Source of the DNA: Catellatospora sichuanensis
GTDB taxonomy: Bacteria; Actinomycetota; Actinomycetes; Mycobacteriales; Micromonosporaceae
Length of the DNA stretch: 64,000 bases
Direction of reading: 5' to 3'
Assembly (NCBI RefSeq): GCF_007483665.1
Contig: NZ_VIQO01000001.1
Span: 310,001 to 374,000, forward strand
The stretch's first letter is position 1. Each line of letters begins with the position of its first letter. The notes beneath the pieces were generated by a model, which searched no databases, was not told the DNA's origin, and worked only from the letters and a program-made list of their open reading frames with translations. Shown here in pieces: positions 1 through 8,808 of this stretch. A program made the position numbers and the translations under genes.

Positions 1-120
1 TTGACCGGGGCGGTCGCGGTGCGCGACTCCAAGGACCCGACCGGCCCGGTGCTGCTGTTCAGCATCGCCGACTGGGGGACCTTCCTGGCCGGCACCAAGG
101 CGGGTGAGTTCGACCGCTGA
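1..120 (+). CDS. DUF397 domain protein, C-terminal fragment
   Basis: The first 120 bases are open and end in TGA. They encode the end of a DUF397 protein, recognisable by VAVRDSKDPTGPVLLF followed by a tryptophan and a closing GEF motif. DUF397 proteins are small (about 60-80 residues) actinobacterial proteins usually found next to an XRE-type regulator, which would lie left of the window. The TTG at base 1 is probably not the start because the typical N-terminal WRKSS part is missing. Molecular function is not established; the known members are partners of WhiJ-like regulators. Confidence 0.8.
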   Translation: MTGAVAVRDSKDPTGPVLLFSIADWGTFLAGTKAGEFDR

Positions 121-129
121 CCGGACCGG

Positions 130-522
130 TCACCAGCCCTCGGGCCGGTAGGACCCGAACGTCCACTGGTTGCCGTCGGAGTCGGCGGCGGTGTAGCTGC
201 TGCCGCCGTACTCCTCCTTCTTCGGCGGCGAGACGATCTCCGCGCCGTTGGCCACGGCCCGGTCGTGGTGCGCCTGGACGTCGTCGACGATCACGTACAG
301 CCAGGCGGGGCCGGCTTCGAACGGCATCCGGCCGTCCTCGCCGTCGGTGATGGAGCTGACCATGACCATGCCGTTGCCGTGCGTCAGCTCGGCGTGCGCG
401 ACCGTGCCCTCCGCGCCCGGCACCACCAGCAGTTCCCGGAACCCGAAGGCGTCCCGCAGGAACCGGATCGCGGCCACCGCGTCGCGGTAGCGCAGCGTGG
501 GAATCACCGTTGCACCCGACAT
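130..522 (-). CDS. VOC family (glyoxalase/bleomycin-resistance fold) protein
   Basis: This is a 130-residue single-module VOC protein with the paired beta-alpha-beta-beta-beta repeats of the glyoxalase/PhnB-like group. It starts IPTLRYRDAVAAIRFLRDAFGF and ends in the usual GNQWTFGSYRP motif, whose terminal region carries metal-ligand-type residues. The ATG at 522 is chosen because GGGAGG lies 5 bases upstream; the GTG one codon earlier would sit too close to that site. It stands alone, convergent with the DUF397 gene. The substrate cannot be told from sequence; metal-dependent detoxification or drug binding are possibilities only. Confidence 0.85.
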   Translation of the reverse strand: MSGATVIPTLRYRDAVAAIRFLRDAFGFRELLVVPGAEGTVAHAELTHGNGMVMVSSITDGEDGRMPFEAGPAWLYVIVDDVQAHHDRAVANGAEIVSPPKKEEYGGSSYTAADSDGNQWTFGSYRPEGW

Positions 523-572
523 CACGACCTCCCAGCTGCGACGCTACCTCCCCGCAGGCGATCGGCGGGCGG

Positions 573-1397
573 TCATTCGATGACCAGGCTCAGGCGGCCG
601 TCGCTCTGTTCGACGACCAGGAGGGTGCCGGGGGGCACGTTCTCCAGCACCTCCGGCGGCAGTTGCACGGTGCCGTCCGAGGCGACCACGGCGAACTCGC
701 GGCCCTCCCGGCCCTCGGCGCCGACCCGGCCGTCGCGGATGGTCACCGCCCGGCCCAGACGGGCGCCCACGTCCGGGTCGTGGGTGACCGCCACGATGGT
801 GGTCCCCCGTTCCCGGTTGATGGTGTCCAGCGCGTCGAGCACCTCGTCGCGGGCCTCGCGGTCCAGCCGGCTGGTGGGCTCGTCGATGAGCAGCAGGCCG
901 GGCGAGGCGGCGACGCCGACCGCGATGGCGACCCGCTGGGCGGCGCCCGGCGGCAGGTCGCGCACCCGGCGGTGGCCCATGCCGACCAGCCCGAGCAGGG
1001 ACAGGATGCGCTCCGGGCGCTCCACGTCGGCCGGGCGCACCTGCGCCGCCCGGCGCTGGGCCAGCCAGATGTTGGACAGCACCGAGGCGTACGGCAGCAG
1101 GTTGCGCCGCGCCCCCTGCAGCACCACGCCCAGGTCGGTGCCCCGCATCCGGGCCAGTTCGGCGTCGCTGACCCGGCCGATGTCGACCGGCCCGATCCGC
1201 ACCTGCCCGGCGCTGGGGCGCATCAGGCCCGACAGCAGCGCGATCAGCGTCGACTTGCCCGAGCCCGACGGCCCGACCAGGGCGAGCTTCTCCCCCGCCG
1301 CGATGTCGAGGTCCACGCCGGACAGCGCGACCACGTCGCCGCCGTCGGCCCGATAGATGTGCAGCACCCGGCGGCACCGCACGGCCAGTCCCGTCAC
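573..1397 (-). CDS. ABC transporter ATP-binding protein of a MacB/FtsX-type exporter
   Basis: A 274-residue ATPase that would energise the two large permeases encoded upstream. Walker A is GPSGSGKS (about residues 42-49), Walker B is LLLIDEPTS and the switch histidine is in VTHD. The signature motif is degenerate, LPPGAAQR where LSGGQ is usual. After residue 230 a tail with VQLPPEVLENVPPGTLLVVE resembles a SpoVT/AbrB-like hairpin, which is unusual for this family. The GTG start at 1397 overlaps the TGA of the upstream permease by 4 bases (GTGA), after a GGAGGAGGAG site, so the genes should be translationally coupled. The substrate is unknown; lipids, peptides or cell-surface material are typical for the family. 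Confidence 0.85.
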   Translation of the reverse strand: MTGLAVRCRRVLHIYRADGGDVVALSGVDLDIAAGEKLALVGPSGSGKSTLIALLSGLMRPSAGQVRIGPVDIGRVSDAELARMRGTDLGVVLQGARRNLLPYASVLSNIWLAQRRAAQVRPADVERPERILSLLGLVGMGHRRVRDLPPGAAQRVAIAVGVAASPGLLLIDEPTSRLDREARDEVLDALDTINRERGTTIVAVTHDPDVGARLGRAVTIRDGRVGAEGREGREFAVVASDGTVQLPPEVLENVPPGTLLVVEQSDGRLSLVIE

Positions 1398-4327
1398 TGC
1401 TCCTCCTCCCTGCGGCGGCGCACCACGTGCGCCGCCGACCAGCAGCCTGCCAGCAGCACCGCGACCGCGGCGGCCACCGGTACCGCGACCGCGCCGGGCT
1501 CCGGCAGCACGGGCGGGGTGAACGTGGTGTCGCCGTCGGCGAAGACCGGCAGCACCGTACGCGCCAGCGCCCAGGCCAGCGCCGCCGAACCGAGTCCCGC
1601 CACGGCCGCCGCCAGTATCAGCGCGCACCGGCTGCCGACCGAGACCAGCAGCAGGGTACGCACGCGTACGCCCTGCTCGCCGAGCACCGACAGCCCGCTG
1701 TCGCCGCCCGGCCGCTCGAACATCGCCAGCGCGGGCAGTGCGACCGTGGCCAGCAGCACCGCGAACGCGGCGACGGCCAGCGCGAACCACAGCCCGAGCC
1801 GGGGCGCGGCGCTGACCTGGGCTCGCCGCTGCGCCACGGTGTACTCGCCGGACACGGTGAGCCCGGCCCGGCGCAGCCGGTCCACGGCGTCCGCGGGCGC
1901 GGCCGCGTTCAGCCACACCTCCGGCTCCGACAGCGCGGTTCCGCGCCCCAGCACGTATTCAGCGACGTCGAAGTCGAGCAGCGTGCCCTGCGGTCCGAAG
2001 CGGGGCACCGCGCCGAGCGTGGCGACCGCGGTCACCGGCAGCTCCATCCCGCCGGTGGCGGTGAGCAGGGGCGAGCGCAGCGGCCCGGTGACGGCGATCG
2101 GCAGCGGCCCGGGCAGCGCGGCGGCGGACAATCGCATGTCCGGCACGACCCCGGAGTCGACCGAGATCTGCAGGCCCTCGGGCGTGCCGCGCAGCGCGGG
2201 GACCGGCCGGGCCGCGCTGGCCGGCGGCTGTGCCCAGCGCCGCACGTCGCCCAGCGCAGCCGCGTCCAGCACCACCTTGCCGGTCTCGTCACGGATCGTG
2301 TGGATGGTCAAGTCGAAGCGGCCCTGATCGGTTCGCATGTGCTGGAGCTGGATCTCGTCGAGGCGGCACGGCTCCAGGGCGCAGAGCACCGCGTCGGCCT
2401 CCACCCGCTGAAAGCCGCGCCGCAGGCCGGGCATGCGCAGGTCGTGCCGCAGCCCGCGGTCCGAGATCACCAGCAGCCGCAGCTGCAGGGAGAGCTCGGG
2501 ATCCGGGCTGTCGACGGTCACCTCGACGATCAGCTTCCGCGCCCGCACGATGATCGCCTGCGGCTCGGCCGGCCGCAGCAGCCCGGCCGCCGCCGCGGGG
2601 TCCAGGCCGGCCGCGGCGGGCCAGTTCGCCACCCGGGCCAGCCGGGCGGTGTCCACGGCGAGGATGTTCTGCATCTGGTTGCTCTTGTAACGGGAGACCG
2701 CCATCGCGAAGTGCCCGTCCGGGTCGACCGCCTGCACGGCCGCGCGCAGCTGCACGGCGGAGGCGCTCTGCACCACCGCGACCCGGGCCGCGCCGGTCTG
2801 CACCTGCGCCCGCTCGTCCCAGGCCCGCCCGGCCGTGTCGTACGCCGTCACCGCGAACCCGAGCAGCCCGAACACGACCGCCACCAGCACCACCAGCCGC
2901 CCCGTGCCCGGCACCCGGGCCAGTGCGAACCCGGCCAGCGCGGTGCGCCAGCGTCCCCGCCGCAGCGCGGACCTTGCCACCCGCGCGGCCACCGTCGGCA
3001 GCAGCCGCGCCCCCAGCAGACCGCAGGCCAGCCCGAGACAGACCGGTGCGAGCAGCCCGATGCCACCCGCGTCGCCCGCGGCGGCGGCCTGGTAGCCGGC
3101 CACCGCGGCGAGGCTGGCCACCGCCACCTCCAGCGCCGTCGCGTACCGGCCCCGGTGCGGGGAGCCACTGCGCCGCAGCAGCCCGAGCACCGATGTACGC
3201 AGCGCGCCGACCTGGGCGAACGCGCCCGCGAGCAGGGCACCGAGCACCGCGAACGCGGCGTAGCGCAGCGAGTCGCCGCCCCACTGCACGGTGCTGCCCG
3301 GGAGCACGACGCGGACCAGTGCGGCGGTGGCCGCGTACCCGGCCAGCAGGCCTGGCACCGCGGCGGCCAGCACCGGGACGGCCACCTCGGCGAACGGCAG
3401 GGCCCAGCGCAGCCGGGCGGGCGTGCCGCGCAGCGCGGCCAGGCCAAGTTCCTCGCGCCGCTGGTCGACGCCCGCGGCGACCGCGAGGAACAGCACGAAC
3501 CAGCAGATCAGGATGAGCGGCACGGCGGCGACGGTGACCGTGTCGGCCAGCATGCGATCGCCCTCGTCGATGCGTTTGCCGAGGTCGAGCATCAGCGTGC
3601 TGCCGGCGTACCCGCCTGCGGTGAGCTGCTTCTGCGCCTGCTCGATCTGCCCGGCCAGCCCGGCCGTGTCGGCGAACGCCGCTGGCTCGGCCACCAGGTC
3701 GACGGTCCTGCTCGCCCGGCCGCGGAAGAATTCCAGCGAGCGGTCGGTGACGAACAGCACCGGCTGCTCGACACCCAGTAGCGCAACCCGGTCGGCCCAG
3801 TACGGGTCGTCGGCGTCCGGCCGCCGGTAGGTGCCGACGACGGTGAACCGCACCGGGGGCGGCCCGTTGGGCGTGCTGAACACGAGCACCCCGCCGAGGC
3901 GGGTGTCCAGCAGTTCCAGCGCGCCGTCGGGCAGCACCGCCTCCCGGTCGGCGACCGCGCACCGCCCCGCGGTCACGACCAGCACCCGGCACGCGCCGGT
4001 GCGCGCCGCGAGCAGGGCGTCGGTCCCCGGGTCGGGGCCGGCCACGCCCTGTAGCTGGAGGCCGTAAACGGTGCGCATGTGCGCGATGTAGGGCAGGGCG
4101 GTAGGACGGTTCTCGGCCGTCTCGTCGGCGCTGGTCAGCTGCGACGCCGTCAGGACGCGCTCGGTCACGGGGGCCTGCGCGACCTGGTCGAGCCGCAGCG
4201 ACTGCGCCGCCGCGGCGTGGTACACCGGGCCACCGGCGGCGGCCGCGGCCGCGACGAGAGTGAGCAGGAACGTGATCAGTGCGGCGGCACGGCGCTCGCG
4301 GATCATCTCCCATAGCAGCGTGGTCAT
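1394..4327 (-). CDS. FtsX-like ABC transporter permease (first of two)
   Basis: A 977-residue membrane protein with one N-terminal transmembrane segment (about 16-37), a large extracytoplasmic domain, a central block of about six hydrophobic segments and three more near the C-terminus, the layout of duplicated FtsX/MacB-type permeases. The ATG at 4327 overlaps the TGA of the neighbouring permease by 4 bases (ATGA), and the ATPase follows with a GTGA overlap. The upstream in-frame extension lies inside the other permease gene and was rejected. With the second permease it should form a heterodimeric exporter in the cytoplasmic membrane. The substrate is not indicated. Confidence 0.85.
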   Translation of the reverse strand: MTTLLWEMIRERRAAALITFLLTLVAAAAAAGGPVYHAAAAQSLRLDQVAQAPVTERVLTASQLTSADETAENRPTALPYIAHMRTVYGLQLQGVAGPDPGTDALLAARTGACRVLVVTAGRCAVADREAVLPDGALELLDTRLGGVLVFSTPNGPPPVRFTVVGTYRRPDADDPYWADRVALLGVEQPVLFVTDRSLEFFRGRASRTVDLVAEPAAFADTAGLAGQIEQAQKQLTAGGYAGSTLMLDLGKRIDEGDRMLADTVTVAAVPLILICWFVLFLAVAAGVDQRREELGLAALRGTPARLRWALPFAEVAVPVLAAAVPGLLAGYAATAALVRVVLPGSTVQWGGDSLRYAAFAVLGALLAGAFAQVGALRTSVLGLLRRSGSPHRGRYATALEVAVASLAAVAGYQAAAAGDAGGIGLLAPVCLGLACGLLGARLLPTVAARVARSALRRGRWRTALAGFALARVPGTGRLVVLVAVVFGLLGFAVTAYDTAGRAWDERAQVQTGAARVAVVQSASAVQLRAAVQAVDPDGHFAMAVSRYKSNQMQNILAVDTARLARVANWPAAAGLDPAAAAGLLRPAEPQAIIVRARKLIVEVTVDSPDPELSLQLRLLVISDRGLRHDLRMPGLRRGFQRVEADAVLCALEPCRLDEIQLQHMRTDQGRFDLTIHTIRDETGKVVLDAAALGDVRRWAQPPASAARPVPALRGTPEGLQISVDSGVVPDMRLSAAALPGPLPIAVTGPLRSPLLTATGGMELPVTAVATLGAVPRFGPQGTLLDFDVAEYVLGRGTALSEPEVWLNAAAPADAVDRLRRAGLTVSGEYTVAQRRAQVSAAPRLGLWFALAVAAFAVLLATVALPALAMFERPGGDSGLSVLGEQGVRVRTLLLVSVGSRCALILAAAVAGLGSAALAWALARTVLPVFADGDTTFTPPVLPEPGAVAVPVAAAVAVLLAGCWSAAHVVRRRREEEQ

Positions 4328-7299
4328 CGGCCCTCCGCCAGGTCCAGTCCGGTGACCCGGGACAGCCGGGTGCCCACCGCGTACGCCGTGGCCGCCAGCA
4401 GCAGCCCGGCCGCCACCAGCACCGCGACCGGCAGCTCCGGTGCCGCGGCCGACCCGTCCGCGGCCGCCGCGCCGAGCAGCCCGCCCCCGGCGGCCGCCAC
4501 GGCGACGATCAGCAGGTAGCCGCTGCGGGTGGCCCGGCGCACCGCGTGCTGGGGCAGGCCCTGCGTACGCAGCGCGGCGAGCTCGGCCCCCCGGCGGGGC
4601 GCGTCGACGGCCACCACCAGGGCCACCGCCACCATCACCAGGAGCACTGCCAGCACCGCCGCGCCGAACCGGAACCGCGAGCCGGGTCCCTGCCCGACGG
4701 CGAGCCGGTGCTCGGTGCGCTGCGCGGCGGTCTCCGTCGACACGGGCACCAGGCCGGTGGCGCGCAGCCGGTCCACTGCGTCGGCGGGCGCGCCCGCCGA
4801 GAGCCATACCTGCAGGTCGGCGATGTTGTCCGTGCTGTCGCCGGCCCGGTCGGCATACTCCAGGTCGACCAGCAGCCCCTGCGTGCCGACGCCCGGCAGG
4901 GCGGGCACCGCCGCGACCACGTCGACCGGGCGGCGCAGCGGGCTGAGCATCTCCCCGCGCACGACGGTGCGGTCATGCGCCAGCCGCGCCTGCCCGGCCA
5001 GCGCGGCGGGCATCGGCAGCGGCACGTCGGCGACCTGCACCCGCACCTCCGGGTCGGGGAAGCGCGGGTCGACCGGCTCGTAGTCGACGGCCAGCCCCGC
5101 AGGCAGCGGCGTCAGGCTGACCTGACCCTCCGCGCCGACCGTGGTCCGCCAGCGGGCCGGGTCGGTCATCGCGGCCGCGTCGGCGACCACCGCGTCCGGG
5201 GCCGCCTGGCCCACGCTGTGCAACACCAGGCCGCGGGGGTCGAAACGGAAGCTCAGCCAGGCCAGCCGGCAGCCGTCGCCGCCGGCACACGGTGGCACCT
5301 CCAGCCGCAGCGTGTGCCGTCCCCGGCCCGGGACCAGGGGCGCGGTGGCGGTCACCGGCTCGCCGCCGGGACCGTCGAGCACCGCGGTCAGCGGCAGGTC
5401 GACCGGCACCGTGTCCGGCAGGGTGAGGTCGAGCAGCAGCGTCGCCCCGGTGATCCGGACCGACGGGTTGGCGGTCGGGCGCAGCTGGGAGGCCACCTGT
5501 TCAGCCGTGACACCGGCACCGGCCGGCCAGTACGCGACGCGGGACAGGCGGGCGGTGTCGACGGCGACGGTCGTGCCGGACGACGACTCCTGGCGGGCCG
5601 CCGCCATGGCCCAGTCACCGGCCGGATCGGCCTGGCGCACCAGGTGCAGCAGCGCGGCGCGCGAGGGGGCGCGGACCCGGACCACCTCGGCCGCGCCGAG
5701 CGCGAGCCGGGCCTGCTCCTGCTCCGCGGCCTGCAGCCCCTGCCAGCCGTACGCGGCCTGGCCGAGCAGCGCCATCACGATGATCACCAGGGCGACCAGC
5801 CGGTCCATGCCGGGCCGCCGGGAGGCGTACAGGGCGCCGAGCGCCGTGCCCGCCCGCCCCCACCGCAGCGCGGCGCGACCGAGCAGCCCCGCCAGCGGGC
5901 GCACCGCCCGCGCGGCGACCAGCCCCGCCGCGACCAGCATCAGCACCGGCGCGGCCGCGGGCAGCACCGTCCCGGCGAGGCCCAGCACCTCGGCATCGCC
6001 GTTGCGCAGCTGCCACGCCGCCGCGACGGCGAGGACCACCACGACGACCACCACGATGCCGCCTGCCGCGCCGCGCCGCGCGGGCACCTGCCGCAGCGCG
6101 TCGAGCACGCCGCCCCGATGTACCCGGAGCTGCGCGAGCACCACGCTGACGAGCACCGCCAGGGTCAGGCCGCCCGCCACCGCCAGCGCGGTCACCGACA
6201 GGGGCACCGGCCCGGCCGCGTCCATGGTGGCCCACGCCAGCAGTCGCGCGAGCAACCGGCCCAGGACCAGGCCGACCGGCAGGGCGACCAGCACGGTCAG
6301 CACCCCCGGGCCGGCCGTCAGCGCGGCCCGGTGCCGGGCCGGCGCGCCGCGCAGCGCGCCGAGCACGGCCTGGGTGCGCCGTTCAGCGGCCGCGTGACCG
6401 ACCCCGAGCAGCAGCACCCACCAGGCGACGGCGAGCAGCAGCACGGCTCCGGTCACCACCGGCACGGCGACCGTGTCCCGGTCCGCGATGATCTGCGGGA
6501 GCAGCCGCGACAACCCGCCCGTGACGGCGATGCCGCGCCCCGGCACGTCGGCCGAACGCAGCGTCCGGGCCAGCGCGTCCACGTCGGCGGGACTCATCGC
6601 GGAGAGGTCGGCGACGTAGTCGAGGGTGGCCTGGAAGGTGTCGGCTCCGAGCATCTGGAGCGTGTCCGGCACCGTGAACACCGGGTTCTCAGCCCGCAGC
6701 GGCACCGGGGTCAGCTCCCGCCGGCCCGCCCAGTACGGGTCGGTCAGCGCGCTGCCCGCGCCGTCCACGTCGTAGACCCCGGTGACCCGCAACATCGCCG
6801 GTGGGGCCGTGGGCTGGACCTGGAACGCGAAGGTGTCGCCCGCGGCGAGCCCGAGCCGGCGCGCGGTGGTGGCGGCCAGCGCCACCTCACCGGGCTGCGC
6901 CGGGCAGGCACCGGCCAGCGCAAGGTGCGCGCAGGCGTCGTCGCGGGCGGCGAGCAGGATGTCGAGCGGCGCACCGGGTTCGCGGGGGGTGACCGCGCCG
7001 CGGCGGTAGCCGCCCCGGATCTCGCGTACGCCCGGACCCGCCGGCACGACCGCGATCGACCCGCGCAGCTCGGCGAACGCGGCGGCGATCCCGTTGCGGG
7101 AGGTCATCTCGACGGTGACGGTGAGGCTCTGCTCGGCGGGGGTGGCCGCAGCGGCAGAGGCCTCGGCGACGTTGCGGGCGGCGGCGTCGGCGTACAGCGG
7201 ACCGGCCACCCCCACCGCCACCACGAGCGCAGCCAGCACGCCCAGCAGCGCCGTCTCGCCCAGCCGTTCCCGGATCGCGCTCAGTACCAGCCGAACCAT
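4324..7299 (-). CDS. FtsX-like ABC transporter permease (second of two), operon head
   Basis: A 991-residue permease resembling its downstream neighbour: N-terminal transmembrane helix, long periplasm-facing-type domain, hydrophobic clusters in the middle (for example LLLAVAWWVLLLGVG) and three C-terminal helices. ATG 7299 is preferred because AGAGG lies 6 bases upstream; a TTG two codons earlier abuts the same site. It is the first gene of the three-gene exporter operon running leftwards. MacB-type systems act mechanically on periplasmic or surface substrates, and many actinobacterial pairs of this size remain uncharacterised, so only the transporter class is called. Confidence 0.85.
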   Translation of the reverse strand: MVRLVLSAIRERLGETALLGVLAALVVAVGVAGPLYADAAARNVAEASAAAATPAEQSLTVTVEMTSRNGIAAAFAELRGSIAVVPAGPGVREIRGGYRRGAVTPREPGAPLDILLAARDDACAHLALAGACPAQPGEVALAATTARRLGLAAGDTFAFQVQPTAPPAMLRVTGVYDVDGAGSALTDPYWAGRRELTPVPLRAENPVFTVPDTLQMLGADTFQATLDYVADLSAMSPADVDALARTLRSADVPGRGIAVTGGLSRLLPQIIADRDTVAVPVVTGAVLLLAVAWWVLLLGVGHAAAERRTQAVLGALRGAPARHRAALTAGPGVLTVLVALPVGLVLGRLLARLLAWATMDAAGPVPLSVTALAVAGGLTLAVLVSVVLAQLRVHRGGVLDALRQVPARRGAAGGIVVVVVVVLAVAAAWQLRNGDAEVLGLAGTVLPAAAPVLMLVAAGLVAARAVRPLAGLLGRAALRWGRAGTALGALYASRRPGMDRLVALVIIVMALLGQAAYGWQGLQAAEQEQARLALGAAEVVRVRAPSRAALLHLVRQADPAGDWAMAAARQESSSGTTVAVDTARLSRVAYWPAGAGVTAEQVASQLRPTANPSVRITGATLLLDLTLPDTVPVDLPLTAVLDGPGGEPVTATAPLVPGRGRHTLRLEVPPCAGGDGCRLAWLSFRFDPRGLVLHSVGQAAPDAVVADAAAMTDPARWRTTVGAEGQVSLTPLPAGLAVDYEPVDPRFPDPEVRVQVADVPLPMPAALAGQARLAHDRTVVRGEMLSPLRRPVDVVAAVPALPGVGTQGLLVDLEYADRAGDSTDNIADLQVWLSAGAPADAVDRLRATGLVPVSTETAAQRTEHRLAVGQGPGSRFRFGAAVLAVLLVMVAVALVVAVDAPRRGAELAALRTQGLPQHAVRRATRSGYLLIVAVAAAGGGLLGAAAADGSAAAPELPVAVLVAAGLLLAATAYAVGTRLSRVTGLDLAEGR

Positions 7300-7425
7300 C
7301 GCCAACCTCTGCCCGAACCCGTAGTGACCGCCATGCCATAAGCGATCAAGGCCCGGTCGCCGGTTGACCCCGCCCGCCGTTTGTAGCCGATCGGAGGGCG
7401 GCAGGTCAGCCGGACGGGGGAAGGG

Positions 7426-8697
7426 TCAGCGCACGGCGTCGAGCCGGTAGAGGTCGTAGCGGCGCATCAGCTCGACGATCCGGTCGGCGTAGCGGGCCCC
7501 GCCCGGATACCCGGCCGCCTGCAACTCCCGCACGAAGCGCTCCGGGTCGCCCGCGTGGGCCAGCGCCCTGGCGTGCTGCGGCGCCCTGGCCAGCAGCGCC
7601 GCCTGATCGGCGAACGACCCCGCCTGGTCTCGATAGGCCCGCAGCGAGGTGCCGCCGTAACCGCGGCAGCCCAGCGCGATGGGTTTCACCTCAGCGTCGG
7701 CCCGCGGATTCACCGCACCCTGCGGCCCGCCGGAGCTCTGCGGACTCGCGGCGGCCGGCGGGGCGGCCGGGGTGGCTTCGGGGCTCGCGGCAGGCGGCGA
7801 GTCGGGGCTCGCGGCGGGCGGCGGGTCCACGGCAGGCTGCGTGCAGGCCGTGTCGAAGTAGTTGTGGTCGCGGCGGGCCGCCGTGGCCCGGCCCCAGTCC
7901 GAGGCCTGCACCGCCTGGGCGACCAGCACCGAGGCGGGCACGCCCGACGTCTGGGCCGCAGCGCGCGCCGCGACGGTCGCCTGCTCGACGAAGTCGCGTG
8001 ACGACACGGGCGGCACCCGCACCGGCTCCTGCCCGCACCAGGGCAGCCAGGGGCGCTGCGGCGACCAGCGCACGAACGCCTCGGCGACGTACCGGCCGCC
8101 GGGCAGCCGCAGCCAGCCGGCCGACCCGGCGGCCTGCTGGCCGGTGGCCTGGCACAGCACGGCCAGGAGCTGCCCGTCGTCCACGGTGCCGAGCCGTGCG
8201 GACCGGGTGCCCGGGTCACGGCGCAGGTTGAGCACGGAACCGCCGGTGGCGACCCGGGCGGTCACCGGGCCGGTGCCACCCGAGCCGCACCACGGCACCT
8301 CGGGCCGAGGCGTCGGCCAGGCCAGGAACGCATCGGGCAGGTATCGGTCCGCGCCCACCCGCATCCAGTGCGCCGAGCGCCGCTCGGTGCCCGCGACCTG
8401 CTCGCCCCACACCTTGCAGTGCACCGCGACCCGGGTGTCGTCGCCGAGCGAGGCCATCGCCCGCTTGTCGGTGGCGGGGCCGGACCGCACGCTCACCACA
8501 CCGCCGTCGGTGTTGATCCGCGCGCTCGGCGCCGTCGGGTCCGCTACCGCCAGGAGCGCGCCGGGCACCGCGGACACCGCCCCGGCGGGCACGACCGGGG
8601 GCGGCGCGGCCGCCGCGAGTGGGGCCGGAAACGCGGTGAACAGCAGGAATGGCGCGATCAAAGCGGTGCGCAGCACCGTACGCGGCGTGGCCGACAT
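7426..8697 (-). CDS. Secreted protein with two SH3-like domains and a glucosaminidase domain
   Basis: About 423 residues. The start at ATG 8697 places a signal peptide (TVLRTALIAPFLLFTAFPAPLAAAAPP) at the N-terminus; two in-frame starts up to 8757 have no better ribosome site. Two bacterial SH3-like modules follow (VVSVRSGPATDK and VLNLRRDPGTRS), each closing with a cysteine-containing strand. Then comes a FlgJ/mannosyl-glycoprotein endo-beta-N-acetylglucosaminidase-like domain (SRDFVEQATVAARAAAQTSG to NYFDTAC), interrupted by an Ala/Pro/Ser-rich insert, and ending in RYADRIVELMRRYDL. It is likely exported and acts on or binds peptidoglycan. It is divergent from typA. Confidence 0.8.
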   Translation of the reverse strand: MSATPRTVLRTALIAPFLLFTAFPAPLAAAAPPPVVPAGAVSAVPGALLAVADPTAPSARINTDGGVVSVRSGPATDKRAMASLGDDTRVAVHCKVWGEQVAGTERRSAHWMRVGADRYLPDAFLAWPTPRPEVPWCGSGGTGPVTARVATGGSVLNLRRDPGTRSARLGTVDDGQLLAVLCQATGQQAAGSAGWLRLPGGRYVAEAFVRWSPQRPWLPWCGQEPVRVPPVSSRDFVEQATVAARAAAQTSGVPASVLVAQAVQASDWGRATAARRDHNYFDTACTQPAVDPPPAASPDSPPAASPEATPAAPPAAASPQSSGGPQGAVNPRADAEVKPIALGCRGYGGTSLRAYRDQAGSFADQAALLARAPQHARALAHAGDPERFVRELQAAGYPGGARYADRIVELMRRYDLYRLDAVR

Positions 8698-8808
8698 ACC
8701 ACCAATAACGGAATTTAAGCGCGAAAGACACCCATTCATCCGGGTGATACCCGCCACGCGGACGACCCCGACCGCTATTTTCGATCACGCCTGCCGGAGA
8801 ATGGAACC

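Noticed and set aside
1-120. TTG at base 1 as the true start of the DUF397 protein
   Set aside because: The protein would lack the conserved N-terminal half of the family; the gene almost certainly begins left of the window.
4279-7341. Reading frame of about 1,000 codons on the + strand opposite the second permease
   Set aside because: Its translation is Arg/Gln/His-rich without domains, and it lies wholly antisense to a clear permease. Long antisense frames are expected at this GC content; the same applies to frames at 510-2327, 1427-3781, 22319-24730, 25461-27662, 37143-39878 and 60285-61814.
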